The notes beneath the pieces were generated by a model. That model saw only the letters and a list, made by a program, of their open reading frames with translations, did no database searches and was not told the origin of the DNA. From assembly GCA_035764525.1 (NCBI GenBank), contig DASTZB010000511.1:1-18354 (forward strand): DNA of 18,354 nt, written 5' to 3'. Both the position numbers and the translations under genes were made by a program. Origin of the DNA: VBAS01 sp035764525. Lineage in GTDB: Bacteria; Bacteroidota; Bacteroidia; Chitinophagales; Chitinophagaceae. Below are positions 1 to 7,006 of this stretch, piece after piece (position 1 is the first letter of the stretch; each line of letters starts with the position of its first letter).

Positions 1-578
1 TTGGTAGAAATTGAAAAGGCATTGTTGCCGTCAAATTTGCTGCCGATGGTTTGATAATATCCATCCTTTTCTTTTTTTGCAAATGCATAGTTGATAAACT
101 GAAAAGTGAGATAGGCAGAATCAAATTGCTTGCGCAGGTAATAAGCTGCGCCGGTCAGTAAGTACAAGTTATCGATCCAGTCATTTCGCAAGTCATGTAA
201 CACGATTCCTGTCGTCGATTTATAGATTATAGAATCCAGTTGCTCTGAATTTGCAGCAGTCTCATCAAGACTATAATTGTAAAAAGAAAGAAGTTCTGTA
301 TACTCGTCAAAATGGGCAGCTTTCGCGATATCCAACACTTCGTTCAGTTTATTGTTGGCATTAAAGAAGTAATTGTAATGTGTAAAAGTGTTACTGGTAA
401 ATCGTTTTGGAAGAGTGAACTTTTTAGATTCGGATTTTTCAGAGGCCAAAACACGGTCATCGAACTGTTCGGGCTTCTTTATATCAAATGAGAATCCCTG
501 CTGTGCATGAGCCTGAAAAAAGGTAAAACACAGAATAAGTAAAGGCAGATTCGAACAAATCTTTTTATTCAGGTACAT
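1..578 (-). CDS. Probable PorW/SprE-type TPR protein of type IX secretion (N-terminal part, runs off the window)
   Basis: I translated the minus strand from ATG at 578; the frame is open to the window edge, giving about 192 residues. The start MYLNKKICSNL is followed by a hydrophobic stretch ending in QAHAQQ, a signal peptide for export to the periplasm; no clear lipobox is seen. Then come RFTSNTFTHYNYFFNANNK, a block around SFYNYSLDETA, LHDLRNDWIDNLYLL and TFQFINYAFAKKEKDGYY. From memory this pattern matches the start of the large TPR proteins annotated as type IX secretion component PorW/SprE in Chitinophagaceae, where the full protein is roughly 1,000 residues. PorW/SprE is needed for T9SS function and gliding in relatives. 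The assignment rests on motif recall and on the bactofilin and AtpI-like neighbours. If wrong, it is still a secreted TPR-type protein. Confidence 0.6.
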   Translation of the reverse strand, partial: MYLNKKICSNLPLLILCFTFFQAHAQQGFSFDIKKPEQFDDRVLASEKSESKKFTLPKRFTSNTFTHYNYFFNANNKLNEVLDIAKAAHFDEYTELLSFYNYSLDETAANSEQLDSIIYKSTTGIVLHDLRNDWIDNLYLLTGAAYYLRKQFDSAYLTFQFINYAFAKKEKDGYYQTIGSKFDGNNAFSIST

Positions 579-626
579 CGCCGCGCAATCTAAAGTCTTA
601 ATAACTGAAAATCAAATTATTTATTT

Positions 627-634
627 CAAAATTA
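627..634 (-). promoter_or_regulatory. Bacteroidota -7 box (TAATTTTG) for the TPR gene
   Basis: The minus strand reads TAATTTTG, an exact fit to the Bacteroidota TAnnTTTG element, 48 bases upstream of the ATG at 578. No good TTG -33 element is visible at the expected 19-23 base spacing. It lies in the 109-base divergent gap with the gene starting at 688. Confidence 0.4.
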
Positions 635-687
635 CGCAAGTTTTTTATGAGTAAATTCCGGGTTTCAGCAAGCTTTTCTTAATTTTA

Positions 688-1104
688 TTGGCTTTTAAAT
701 TCCCTGATTTGAAAATATCCCCAGAATCTACGCTAAAACGTCTTCGGAACCGCTACCGGCTAGTAGTTATGAACGATGATACTTACGAAGAGGTTGTGAC
801 GTTTAAATTATCGAGGTTGAGTGTTTATGTGATGCTTTGCACAATTTTTGTGGTATTAGTAGGCCTTACAGTCGCCCTGATCGTTTTTACACCGTTGAGA
901 TATTATATTCCGGGCTCCGGGGCTGATTATCGGGCAGACCGGGAACTAAGGCAGATGAAATACAGAACAGATTCACTTGAGCGGGAACTTAAATTCCAGG
1001 AGCAATACAGGGAGGGTTTACAAAAAGTGTTAAGAGGGGACGTGACGACGAAGCTGGATACAACATTGATCAATGTGCCGAAAGAAGAGATCATTGGCAA
1101 TTAA
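688..1104 (+). CDS. Membrane-anchored coiled-coil protein resembling the N-terminus of bactofilin-linked M23 peptidases, without a peptidase domain
   Basis: The protein is 138 residues long. Residues about 20-45 (RNRYRLVVMNDDTYEEVVTF) and one membrane helix at about 46-69, ending TPLRYYIPG, closely resemble the N-terminal anchor of Bacteroidota M23 metallopeptidases of the type encoded beside bactofilins. Residues about 83-115 are charged and likely coiled coil. The protein then stops. There is no HxxxD or HxH zinc motif and no room for a peptidase, because the bactofilin ATG is 12 bases downstream. It probably spans the inner membrane and may tether or recruit the bactofilin, which is inference. 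No in-frame ATG lies upstream; TTG at 688 is the start that keeps the basic N-terminus, with no Shine-Dalgarno. ATG at 770 would remove the basic region. Confidence 0.6.
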   Translation: MAFKFPDLKISPESTLKRLRNRYRLVVMNDDTYEEVVTFKLSRLSVYVMLCTIFVVLVGLTVALIVFTPLRYYIPGSGADYRADRELRQMKYRTDSLERELKFQEQYREGLQKVLRGDVTTKLDTTLINVPKEEIIGN

Positions 1105-1116
1105 ATTTCTAAACCT

Positions 1117-1545
1117 ATGTTTAATACTAAAAAACCAATCACACCAGTTATGACTACAGAAAAAACCAATGGAAATGGCGGCGGTAACGGTACTACATTG
1201 ATCAGTGCCGGAACAACAATCAAAGGAGACATCAGCAGTAACAGCGATCTTAGAATTGACGGGACGATCATTGGCAACATTAACAGCAACGCTAAAATCG
1301 TAATTGGCAGCAGCGGCGTGGTGGAAGGCGATATGTTCGGAAACAATGCGGATATAGTTGGAAAAACATCAGGAACAATCAAGGTAAAAGAGTTGCTGCA
1401 GTTGCGTGGTGAATGTGTTGTTAATGGAAATATTTATGCTGGAAAGCTACAGGTGGAACCAAGTGCTACATTCAATGGTCAATGTCATATGGGAGCTAAT
1501 GTAGTGGACATGGCTTCGAATGAAGTTGCTGCCCTTGCAAAATGA
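1117..1545 (+). CDS. Bactofilin (polymer-forming cytoskeletal protein)
   Basis: The protein is 142 residues, the usual bactofilin size. After a flexible, Gly/Asn-rich N-terminal tail (to about residue 26) it shows the short-period right-handed beta-helix of the family (PF04519): LISAGTTIKGDI, SDLRIDGTIIGNI, AKIVIGSSGVVEGDM, ADIVGKTSGTIKV, LLQLRGECVVNGNI and KLQVEPSATFNGQC. Bactofilins polymerise into filaments or sheets under the membrane without nucleotide and organise cell-wall or envelope machinery. It starts 12 bases after the membrane-anchored protein, so the two are very likely co-transcribed and cooperate. A strong terminator follows, closing the unit. The family call is secure; the precise cellular task is not visible. 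Confidence 0.95.
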   Translation: MFNTKKPITPVMTTEKTNGNGGGNGTTLISAGTTIKGDISSNSDLRIDGTIIGNINSNAKIVIGSSGVVEGDMFGNNADIVGKTSGTIKVKELLQLRGECVVNGNIYAGKLQVEPSATFNGQCHMGANVVDMASNEVAALAK

Positions 1546-1574
1546 TTTTATTTGACTCAGTCCTTTAACTTCGC

Positions 1575-1604
1575 ACCGTCTTGCCCAAGGCAAGACGGTT
1601 TTTT
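1575..1604 (+). terminator. Rho-independent terminator after the bactofilin
   Basis: ACCGTCTTGCC (1575-1585) pairs perfectly over 11 bases with GGCAAGACGGT (1589-1599) around a CAA loop, followed by a T run to 1604. It ends transcription about 30 bases after the bactofilin stop and separates it from the membrane-protein gene at 1628. Confidence 0.93.
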
Positions 1605-1627
1605 ATTTCTTTTCAAAACTCCTTTAG

Positions 1628-2029
1628 ATGAATAAATACTCGATGAGAAGTTTTCTTCCTGCAATTATACTTTTTCTTATTCTTAACTCAGGATTTCTTA
1701 TCATGATGAAGCGACTGGAGGGATGGGGTTTTGATTATACAGTGCTTGTTTTTGGAAATATTATTGTCTTCGGTATCAGTTTTATTTCTTATTGGATGGC
1801 AGTGAAAGGACTCACCACCAAAAATAATCATGCGTTTTTTCGGTGGGTATATGGAAGTATAATGCTAAAACTTTTTTTATTGGCGGGAGTGGCCTTTGTT
1901 TATATTATGATGAATAAAAAAGAAGTGAACAAGCCCGGACTTTTTTTCTGTATGGGATTATATATAGTTTATACGTTTATCGAGGTGTCTGGATTGATGA
2001 AAGTGAATAAACAAAAAACCAATGCCTAA
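1628..2029 (+). CDS. Small four-helix membrane protein, AtpI-like
   Basis: The protein is 133 residues with four hydrophobic segments at about 9-27, 38-59, 78-96 and 105-124 and a basic C-terminal tail, so it is an inner-membrane protein. The block RWVYGSIMLKLFLLAGVAF resembles the third helix region of AtpI, a small accessory protein encoded near the ATP synthase operon. In many Bacteroidota an AtpI/AtpZ gene lies near the bactofilin/M23 and PorW genes, which supports the guess, but no ATP synthase subunit follows here. Its stop overlaps the start of the SprT-like gene by 8 bases (ATGCCTAA), so the two are translationally coupled. It follows a strong terminator, so it must have its own promoter, which I could not identify. 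The function is uncertain. Confidence 0.65.
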   Translation: MNKYSMRSFLPAIILFLILNSGFLIMMKRLEGWGFDYTVLVFGNIIVFGISFISYWMAVKGLTTKNNHAFFRWVYGSIMLKLFLLAGVAFVYIMMNKKEVNKPGLFFCMGLYIVYTFIEVSGLMKVNKQKTNA

Positions 2030-2642
2030 GCAAGAAGCCCCATTAACACATCTGAATTCATTTTTACCTACAGGAACTTACCCCGCAGTAGAAGAATACC
2101 TGCGGGTTTACAAAATCCATCTTACAGTTACACAACATCGCAAAAGTATTTTGGGTGATTACAGGCATCGTACACATTTTAGCAATCATCGCATTAGTGT
2201 AAACGGAAGTTTGAATAAATTCTCTTTTCTCATTACGCTGTTACACGAGATTGCTCATTTGTTGACATTTGAAAAACATGGTAATCGTGTAACGGCGCAT
2301 GGTAATGAATGGAAGACTATTTATGGTTCATTGCTGAAACAGTTTGTTGAGAACAAAGTTTTTCCTCCGGATATTGAAAAAGAATTGTTGGCTTCACTTA
2401 AAAACCCGGCTGCAAGCAGTTGTGCCGAAGATGACCTCATACGAATTCTTAGAAAATATGATACCAATAAAAACGGATTTAAATTGGTGGAAGAAATTCC
2501 TCTGAATGGCCTGTTCAAAATCGATGATGGAAAAATTTTTAAAAAAGGAGAGAAGCAGAGAAAAAGATTCAAATGTGAAGAAATAAGAACAGGAAAGGTT
2601 TATTTGTTTAGTCCAGTATATGAAGTAGAACAGGTAAATTGA
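2022..2642 (+). CDS. SprT-like zinc metalloprotease domain protein
   Basis: The protein is 206 residues. The zinc motif HEIAH lies at residues 75-79 (HExxH, catalytic Glu76) and is followed by a third ligand in AHGNEWK (His93), the HGxxW pattern of the SprT-like family (related to the SPRTN/Spartan proteases). The C-terminal part has only two cysteines (in SSCAEDD and RFKCEE), so the CxxC zinc ribbon of some SprT proteins is absent. A run rich in Lys/Arg near KKGEKQRKRFKC could bind nucleic acid, which is inference. No signal peptide is present, so it should act in the cytoplasm. It overlaps the upstream membrane-protein gene by 8 bases and probably depends on it for translation. The family call is good; the substrate is unknown. 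Confidence 0.8.
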   Translation: MPKQEAPLTHLNSFLPTGTYPAVEEYLRVYKIHLTVTQHRKSILGDYRHRTHFSNHRISVNGSLNKFSFLITLLHEIAHLLTFEKHGNRVTAHGNEWKTIYGSLLKQFVENKVFPPDIEKELLASLKNPAASSCAEDDLIRILRKYDTNKNGFKLVEEIPLNGLFKIDDGKIFKKGEKQRKRFKCEEIRTGKVYLFSPVYEVEQVN

Positions 2643-2695
2643 TGTTGAAGGCCGCTGAGAAAATTGTAATGATAAGTTACTCTAACCTTCAATTT

Positions 2696-3187
2696 TCAAC
2701 TTTCGACTTTCAATTTCTTCAGCATCCACAAGCTGCAACCCGTGTGCCCGCTATTTCCCATCGGACCTTTTAGATATTCAAATCCGAACTTTTCATATAC
2801 ATTTAAAGCTTGTTTCAGTTCCGGCATTGTTTCCAGGTAAATTTTTTTAAAACCATTCTGAGTAGCGGCTTCAATACATTTTTCTATCAGTGTTCTTCCT
2901 AATCCATGACCACGGGCTTCTGGTAATAAATACATTTTTACAAGTTCACAGGTGTCTGCGGGTAAGCCATCAGTAGGATAGATACCACCACCACCAACAA
3001 TTTTATCATTTAATTCTGCCAGGAAATATTTTGATCGTGGAGTTTGAAATACTTCAAATAATGTATCGGTTGTCGGATCGTAGTAAACTGTATTCGGATG
3101 ATTAGCGCCGAATTCGGCCAACGTCTCTCTTACGACTTTTGCAAGTGCAGGATTATCTTCTTTCCGAAGATCTCTGATAGTAACCAT
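2696..3187 (-). CDS. GNAT-family N-acetyltransferase
   Basis: The protein is 163 residues, typical for a single GNAT domain. The acetyl-CoA pyrophosphate loop is ARGHGLGRTLIEKC (the R/QxxGxG/A motif) preceded by the beta4 strand VKMYLLPE. The later YEKFGFEYL is the usual C-terminal Y-x-x-x-GF element. It starts MVTIRDLRKEDNPAL, a standard GNAT beginning. It is a cytoplasmic enzyme that transfers an acetyl group from acetyl-CoA to an amine; the acceptor cannot be told from sequence. The C-terminus (LKKLKVES) is encoded by a low-complexity run of CTTTC/CAATTT units that continues past the stop, so the 3' end of the gene is probably not conserved. It lies 19 bases downstream of the desaturase gene on the same strand. 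Confidence 0.88.
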   Translation of the reverse strand: MVTIRDLRKEDNPALAKVVRETLAEFGANHPNTVYYDPTTDTLFEVFQTPRSKYFLAELNDKIVGGGGIYPTDGLPADTCELVKMYLLPEARGHGLGRTLIEKCIEAATQNGFKKIYLETMPELKQALNVYEKFGFEYLKGPMGNSGHTGCSLWMLKKLKVES

Positions 3188-3191
3188 GCAG

Positions 3192-3199
3192 CGAAAATA
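3192..3199 (-). promoter_or_regulatory. Possible -7 box (TATTTTCG) just upstream of the GNAT start
   Basis: The minus strand reads TATTTTCG, 7 of 8 to TAnnTTTG, only 4 bases (CTGC) before the ATG at 3187. If used, the transcript would be leaderless or nearly so. No convincing -33 TTG was found. Confidence 0.3.
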
Positions 3200-3206
3200 A
3201 AAAATA

Positions 3207-4262
3207 TCAGGCAGCCCTGCGGTTGTGGAACTTTGCAGTACGCTGTTTCAAAATATTAATAGCTTCTTCTCTTGATGAGAAACTGTTATTAACGTTTACG
3301 AGGTTATCCGCGATCTTATCGTAACGCTTTGTCATCAGGAAATAAAACAAGTGTAAATAATGAATGCCTTCAAATACTAATGATTTTTCTTTTGCAAGCC
3401 TCTCTTTTTCCTTAACAAATAAGGCCGGCATCTCAGTGTAGTGTGCTCCCGGTCTTAAATGATGCATTAAATGATAACCATCATTCCAGCATTTTTTATT
3501 GTAAGATGTATTGATGCAGGTATAACAATTACGGTACATGTTGTCAGGATCATTCGGATCAACAAAAGCATGCTGTGTCCAGTTGCCAAGCATCATCACC
3601 AATCTTGAAAGCAGGAAAGGGATGATCAATACCCACAAAGCAGCCTGCAGGTTAATAAAACACATTACAACACAAAGAGCAAAAAAAGCCCCTTCGCCAT
3701 AAGTCAGGCGCATATAATACTTTTTCTTTTTCTTGTTAACGAGATACATGAATGTCTCTTTAAAACCAAGAAAAATAAAATTCAGGTAATATTTGAAGAA
3801 ATCAGTAACAGAGTCCCTTTGATAGGGCAATGTGGTGCTGGTATCGTCGTCCATATTATTTTCTTCATGATGCATGCCCACATGATGCACAAAATACGTT
3901 TCCGGTGTGTGACCAAAGAAGGGGCATACAAACCAGATAACATACTTATTCAGCCAGTCATATTTCTTTTTAAAAAGGCGACGGTGTGTAATGTTATGAA
4001 GCATCAGTCCAAAAGGTCCGCGAAGCTTGATATGACCGATAAAAAACCATACGGCGTAAACGGCCCACCACCATGCATTTGGCAATACGGGAAAAAACAA
4101 TAGTAGTCCCAGGGGGATCACAGAAAAATGGATCCACGTTAGTAAGTGGACAAAAGGAAGATCTCTTTTATCGTTTATGAATTTGAACCAGAATTTTTCG
4201 TAACGGGAATACGATGCCGGTTGTTCATACACTGGATCGAGTAAATCGCTTAGTTGCTTCAT
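3207..4262 (-). CDS. Membrane fatty acid desaturase family protein
   Basis: The protein is 351 residues, the usual size of an integral-membrane di-iron desaturase. The three histidine clusters are visible: HNITH at 89-93, HHVGMHH at 126-132 and HLMHH at 264-268, with an extra His in NWTQH (227-231). Hydrophobic stretches at about 42-60, 63-79, 105-116, 158-173 and 192-228 fit two paired membrane hairpins with the His boxes on the cytoplasmic face. The family introduces double bonds or hydroxyl groups into lipid acyl chains using oxygen and an electron donor; regiospecificity cannot be read here. A Lys-rich loop (about 176-181) follows the third hydrophobic block. It starts at ATG 4262 under a plausible promoter and is followed closely by the GNAT gene. 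Confidence 0.88.
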   Translation of the reverse strand: MKQLSDLLDPVYEQPASYSRYEKFWFKFINDKRDLPFVHLLTWIHFSVIPLGLLLFFPVLPNAWWWAVYAVWFFIGHIKLRGPFGLMLHNITHRRLFKKKYDWLNKYVIWFVCPFFGHTPETYFVHHVGMHHEENNMDDDTSTTLPYQRDSVTDFFKYYLNFIFLGFKETFMYLVNKKKKKYYMRLTYGEGAFFALCVVMCFINLQAALWVLIIPFLLSRLVMMLGNWTQHAFVDPNDPDNMYRNCYTCINTSYNKKCWNDGYHLMHHLRPGAHYTEMPALFVKEKERLAKEKSLVFEGIHYLHLFYFLMTKRYDKIADNLVNVNNSFSSREEAINILKQRTAKFHNRRAA

Positions 4263-4309
4263 TAAGTCGGTTCGCTTTAATCAGGCCTAAAGGTGAATCT
4301 GAGAACGGG

Positions 4310-4343
4310 CGAAATTAAGGAAATAATGCCAGCTAAATGACAA
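4310..4343 (-). promoter_or_regulatory. Predicted Bacteroidota promoter for the desaturase
   Basis: On the minus strand a TTG (4341-4343) is separated by 23 bases from TAATTTCG (4310-4317), 7 of 8 to TAnnTTTG. Of the promoters proposed in this window, it is the one with both elements at acceptable spacing. The leader would be about 45 bases. Confidence 0.42.
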
Positions 4344-4389
4344 TAATTTTACAGGAATGTTAGTAATGGGTTAAAAGCTTAGTCTGTAT

Positions 4390-4872
4390 CTAAAAGAAAT
4401 CAAAATTGATCAATTCAATGATCTGTTCGAGATATTTCTGATCAATAATATCGTATTGATCTGGCTCAATACTATCAGCATCGAGTACTCCAAGCACTTT
4501 ATGATTACGAATAATTGGTACAACTATTTCCGATCTTGATAAACTGCTGCATGCAATATGTCCCGGAAATTTTTCTACATCAGGAACTATGAGTGTTTCA
4601 GCCCTGGCCCAGCTTGCGCCGCAAACACCTTTTCCTTTTTTAATTCTTGTACAGGCAACTGGTCCCTGGAATGGCCCTAACACTAACTCGTCATTTTTTA
4701 CCAAATAAAAACCGATCCACAGCCAATTGAATTGTTCTTTCAATGCACCGGTAATATTTGCAAGATTTGCAATAAGATCAGGCTCGCCTTCCAGTAATGC
4801 TTTGATCTGAGGTACCAGCGATTCGTATTGCTCTTCTTTAGTTCCTTTTGCAATTAATAAGTCTTCAGCCAT
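4390..4872 (-). CDS. msrC: Free methionine-(R)-sulfoxide reductase (GAF domain)
   Basis: The 160-residue protein is a single GAF domain. The three redox cysteines of fRMsr are all present: Cys74 in GPVACTRI, Cys84 in GKGVCGASW and Cys108 in GHIACSSLSRSEIVVP. Their spacing (10 and 24) is the same as Cys84/94/118 of the E. coli enzyme. LWIGFYL (51-57) and VLGVLDADS near the C-terminus are further family signatures. The enzyme reduces free L-methionine-(R)-sulfoxide in the cytoplasm with thioredoxin as electron source, repairing oxidised methionine. No other Met lies near the N-terminus, so ATG 4872 is the start. An exact TATCTTTG box ends only 4 bases upstream. Confidence 0.93.
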   Translation of the reverse strand: MAEDLLIAKGTKEEQYESLVPQIKALLEGEPDLIANLANITGALKEQFNWLWIGFYLVKNDELVLGPFQGPVACTRIKKGKGVCGASWARAETLIVPDVEKFPGHIACSSLSRSEIVVPIIRNHKVLGVLDADSIEPDQYDIIDQKYLEQIIELINFDFF

Positions 4873-4876
4873 GCAA

Positions 4877-4884
4877 CAAAGATA
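4877..4884 (-). promoter_or_regulatory. msrC: -7 box (TATCTTTG) abutting the msrC start
   Basis: The minus strand reads TATCTTTG, an exact TAnnTTTG match, then TTGC and the ATG at 4872. Transcription would begin at or very near the start codon. No -33 TTG was found at the usual spacing. Confidence 0.42.
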
Positions 4885-4925
4885 AATTTTAAGCCATAGG
4901 TTAGATAATTCGGATATTCACAAGT

Positions 4926-5591
4926 TTATTTTTTCCCTTTCTTTTTTCGTTCAGCAATCGCAATCACAGTATCTAAAAAAGAATCTTCATTTAAACTTTT
5001 TGCCATCTTGTAATCCTTGATTGCTTCATCATACATGCCATTAATTTCAGCAATCCATCCTCTAAAGTAAAGACACTGAACGCTGGCTTCAGCAAGGCTT
5101 AATGCTTTGTCAAAGTCTGATTGAGCATCAGAGAGTTTTAATAATGAAAAGAAAGACAACCCTCTTAATTGATAAAGTTGAGATTTGTCAGGATTAATTG
5201 AGATAAGTTTCGTTAGACTATCAATTTGTTTTTGTTGCTCTTTTTTATCGACTTCATTTAAGAAATCATACCTCGCGGAATCAATAAAGTGGAACCATCC
5301 ATCACATTCATGTATTAATCTTATCTGATTTTTATTAAAAAACTTTCTTCCAAATTCATAACCATCAGGAGACCTTAATGAATCATCTTTTGGTAAATAC
5401 TCTTCCAATTCTTTATTCAGGCTAGAATCAGAACTTACACAATTGTCAAATTTTTCGTCATCAAGGGCTTTTTTTTGTGTCGTTGCAAAAGTCAAGCATT
5501 CACACATTTTCTTAAATAATTTATCCTCGATTGACTGGGCATGAGCTACCGTGTAAAGTATCAGGGTTATCAACAGAAGTAATAATCTCAT
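4926..5591 (-). CDS. Secreted TPR-repeat protein of unknown role
   Basis: With the start at ATG 5591 the protein is 221 residues and begins MRLLLLLITLILYTVAHAQS, a clear signal peptide with cleavage after AHA. The first half (KMCECLTFATT, NCVSSDSS, HECDGWFHF) has four cysteines, which may form disulphides. The second half, from about residue 120, reads as two to three tetratricopeptide repeats (DKSQLYQLRGLSFFSLLKL, ASVQCLYFRGWIAEINGMY, DEAIKDYKMAKSLN), a protein-interaction scaffold. It ends in a basic tail (ERKKKGKK). An in-frame ATG at 5639 is rejected because the extra codons are the sucC terminator hairpin. The neighbours give no functional clue. It should be periplasmic, but I cannot assign a function. 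Confidence 0.8.
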   Translation of the reverse strand: MRLLLLLITLILYTVAHAQSIEDKLFKKMCECLTFATTQKKALDDEKFDNCVSSDSSLNKELEEYLPKDDSLRSPDGYEFGRKFFNKNQIRLIHECDGWFHFIDSARYDFLNEVDKKEQQKQIDSLTKLISINPDKSQLYQLRGLSFFSLLKLSDAQSDFDKALSLAEASVQCLYFRGWIAEINGMYDEAIKDYKMAKSLNEDSFLDTVIAIAERKKKGKK

Positions 5592-5596
5592 TAATT

Positions 5597-5604
5597 CAAA
5601 AATA
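5597..5604 (-). promoter_or_regulatory. -7 box (TATTTTTG) overlapping the sucC terminator T run
   Basis: The minus strand reads TATTTTTG, an exact TAnnTTTG match made partly from the T tract of the sucC terminator, then AATTA and the ATG at 5591. It could start TPR-gene transcription exactly where the sucC transcript ends. The AT-rich context makes chance matches likely. Confidence 0.35.
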
Positions 5605-5630
5605 AAAAAATCCTGCAACAAAGCAGGATT
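5604..5630 (-). terminator. Rho-independent terminator after sucC
   Basis: On the minus strand AATCCTGC (5630-5623) pairs with GCAGGATT (5616-5609) around a 6-base loop, followed by a T run (to 5604, with more Ts beyond an A at 5603). It lies 27 bases after the sucC stop codon. Confidence 0.9.
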
Positions 5631-5656
5631 ATCGAACATCTCAATTAGTTATCATT

Positions 5657-6868
5657 TTATGCTACAGCTTTCTTCACCAGGTCCGCTGCTTCACTTAACA
5701 AAATCGCTGATTGCACTTTCAATCCACTCTCATCAATTAATTTCTTGGCTTCTTCGGCATTGGTTCCCTGCAAGCGAACAATGATCGGCACTTTAATATT
5801 CCCCATGTTCTTATAAGCATCAATCACGCCTTGTGCCACACGATCACAACGAACGATACCGCCAAAGATGTTTATTAAAATAGCCTTTACCGCAGGATCT
5901 TTTAAAATGATCTTAAAACCAGCTTCAACCGTTTGTGCATTTGCTGTACCACCAACATCCAGGAAATTTGCTGGTTCGCCACCACTAAGCTTGATCATAT
6001 CCATGGTTGCCATTGCAAGCCCGGCACCATTTACCATGCAGCCAACATTGCCATCAAGCTTTACAAAATTCAAATTGTATTTACCGGCTTCTACTTCTGT
6101 AGGGTCTTCTTCACTTACATCACGCAATGCAGAAAGATCAGGATGACGCATTAATGCGTTATCATCTAAATTCATTTTACAATCAACCGCAACAATTTTA
6201 TCATCTGCCGCTTTGAACAATGGATTGATCTCAAGCATTGAACAATCCAATCCTACGTAAGCATTATATAAATTGATCACGAACTTTACGCAATTCTTAA
6301 AAGACTCTCCACTTAATCCGAGATTAAAAGCGATCTTTCTTGCCTGGTAAGGTTGCAATCCCCCGGCCGGATGAACCCATTCTTTAAAAATTTTTTCAGG
6401 TGTATTGTGCGCCACTTCTTCAATATTCATTCCGCCTTCCGTACTATACATAAATACGTTTTGGCCTTTGCTGCGATCAAGTAATATAGATAAATAAAAT
6501 TCTTTTCTTTCAGTGGGACCATCGTAATACATATCTTGCGCCACCAAAATCTTATGAACCACTTTACCTGCAGGACCTGTTTGTAATGTAACTAACGTGC
6601 CTCCTAAAATTTTTTGTGCATAATCAACCACTTCATCAAGTCCCTTTCCAACTTTTACCCCATTGGTTCCATTCTCTTTTATTTTCCCTTTGCCTCGTCC
6701 ACCCGCATGTATCTGCGCTTTTACAACTGCAAACGGACTTCCGAATTGAGTTTTTATTTGGCGATACGCTTCTTCCGCCTCATGTACTGTGCCACATGCA
6801 ATGCCTTCCTGCACGGGCACATTATATTTTTTTAAAAGTTCTTTAGCCTGGAATTCGTGAAGATTCAT
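5657..6868 (-). CDS. sucC: Succinyl-CoA synthetase (ADP-forming) subunit beta
   Basis: With the start at ATG 6868 the protein is 403 residues and begins MNLHEFQAKELLKKY, as in other SucC proteins (388 residues in E. coli). An N-terminal ATP-grasp domain shows HAGGRGKGK (phosphate-binding loop region), STEGG, EINPL and the Mg-ligand region VDCKMNLDDNALMRHPDL. The C-terminal CoA-ligase part shows DGNVGCMVNGAGLAMATMD, GGEPANFLDVGG, NIFGGIVRCD and VRLQGTN. The enzyme converts succinyl-CoA, ADP (or GDP) and phosphate to succinate, ATP and CoA in the TCA cycle, together with the alpha subunit SucD. No sucD is next to it: a terminator and a TPR gene follow. The extension to 7015 is rejected because it has no family similarity and crosses a repeat hairpin. 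Confidence 0.96.
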   Translation of the reverse strand: MNLHEFQAKELLKKYNVPVQEGIACGTVHEAEEAYRQIKTQFGSPFAVVKAQIHAGGRGKGKIKENGTNGVKVGKGLDEVVDYAQKILGGTLVTLQTGPAGKVVHKILVAQDMYYDGPTERKEFYLSILLDRSKGQNVFMYSTEGGMNIEEVAHNTPEKIFKEWVHPAGGLQPYQARKIAFNLGLSGESFKNCVKFVINLYNAYVGLDCSMLEINPLFKAADDKIVAVDCKMNLDDNALMRHPDLSALRDVSEEDPTEVEAGKYNLNFVKLDGNVGCMVNGAGLAMATMDMIKLSGGEPANFLDVGGTANAQTVEAGFKIILKDPAVKAILINIFGGIVRCDRVAQGVIDAYKNMGNIKVPIIVRLQGTNAEEAKKLIDESGLKVQSAILLSEAADLVKKAVA

Positions 6869-6884
6869 ACTGGAAAAATTTTGA

Positions 6885-6892
6885 CGAAGATA
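6885..6892 (-). promoter_or_regulatory. sucC: Possible sucC -7 box (TATCTTCG)
   Basis: The minus strand reads TATCTTCG, 7 of 8 to TAnnTTTG, 16 bases before the ATG at 6868. No -33 TTG is seen at standard spacing. The position supports the shorter sucC start. Confidence 0.33.
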
Positions 6893-6973
6893 AAGAAACT
6901 GTTTATAGTTTATTGTTTGCAGTTTATGGTTGCCAGCTCCGGTAACTCCGATTGAGCCTTTGTGGCGACGCAC

Positions 6974-7006
6974 AACCTGCACTGAGCGAAGCGAAGTGTT
7001 CAGGTT
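6974..7006. repeat. Hairpin-forming intergenic repeat with a GAGCGAAGCGA loop
   Basis: AACCTGCACT (6974-6983) pairs with AGTG (6995-6998) and CAGGTT (7001-7006), leaving a 2-base bulge and the loop GAGCGAAGCGA. It sits in the 174-base divergent gap between sucC and the lipoprotein gene. The same core recurs at 11351-11363 with different but again complementary flanks, so it looks like a dispersed element. Confidence 0.5.

Noticed and set aside
2645..2692. Inverted repeat TTGAAGG/CCTTCAA between the convergent SprT and GNAT genes as a bidirectional terminator
   Set aside because: The arms are only 7 bases with a 34-base loop and no proper T tract; the right arm is part of a low-complexity CAATTT/CTTTC run.
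5592..5639. Longer TPR protein starting at ATG 5639
   Set aside because: The added codons are the sucC terminator stem and T run; the signal peptide starts at 5591.
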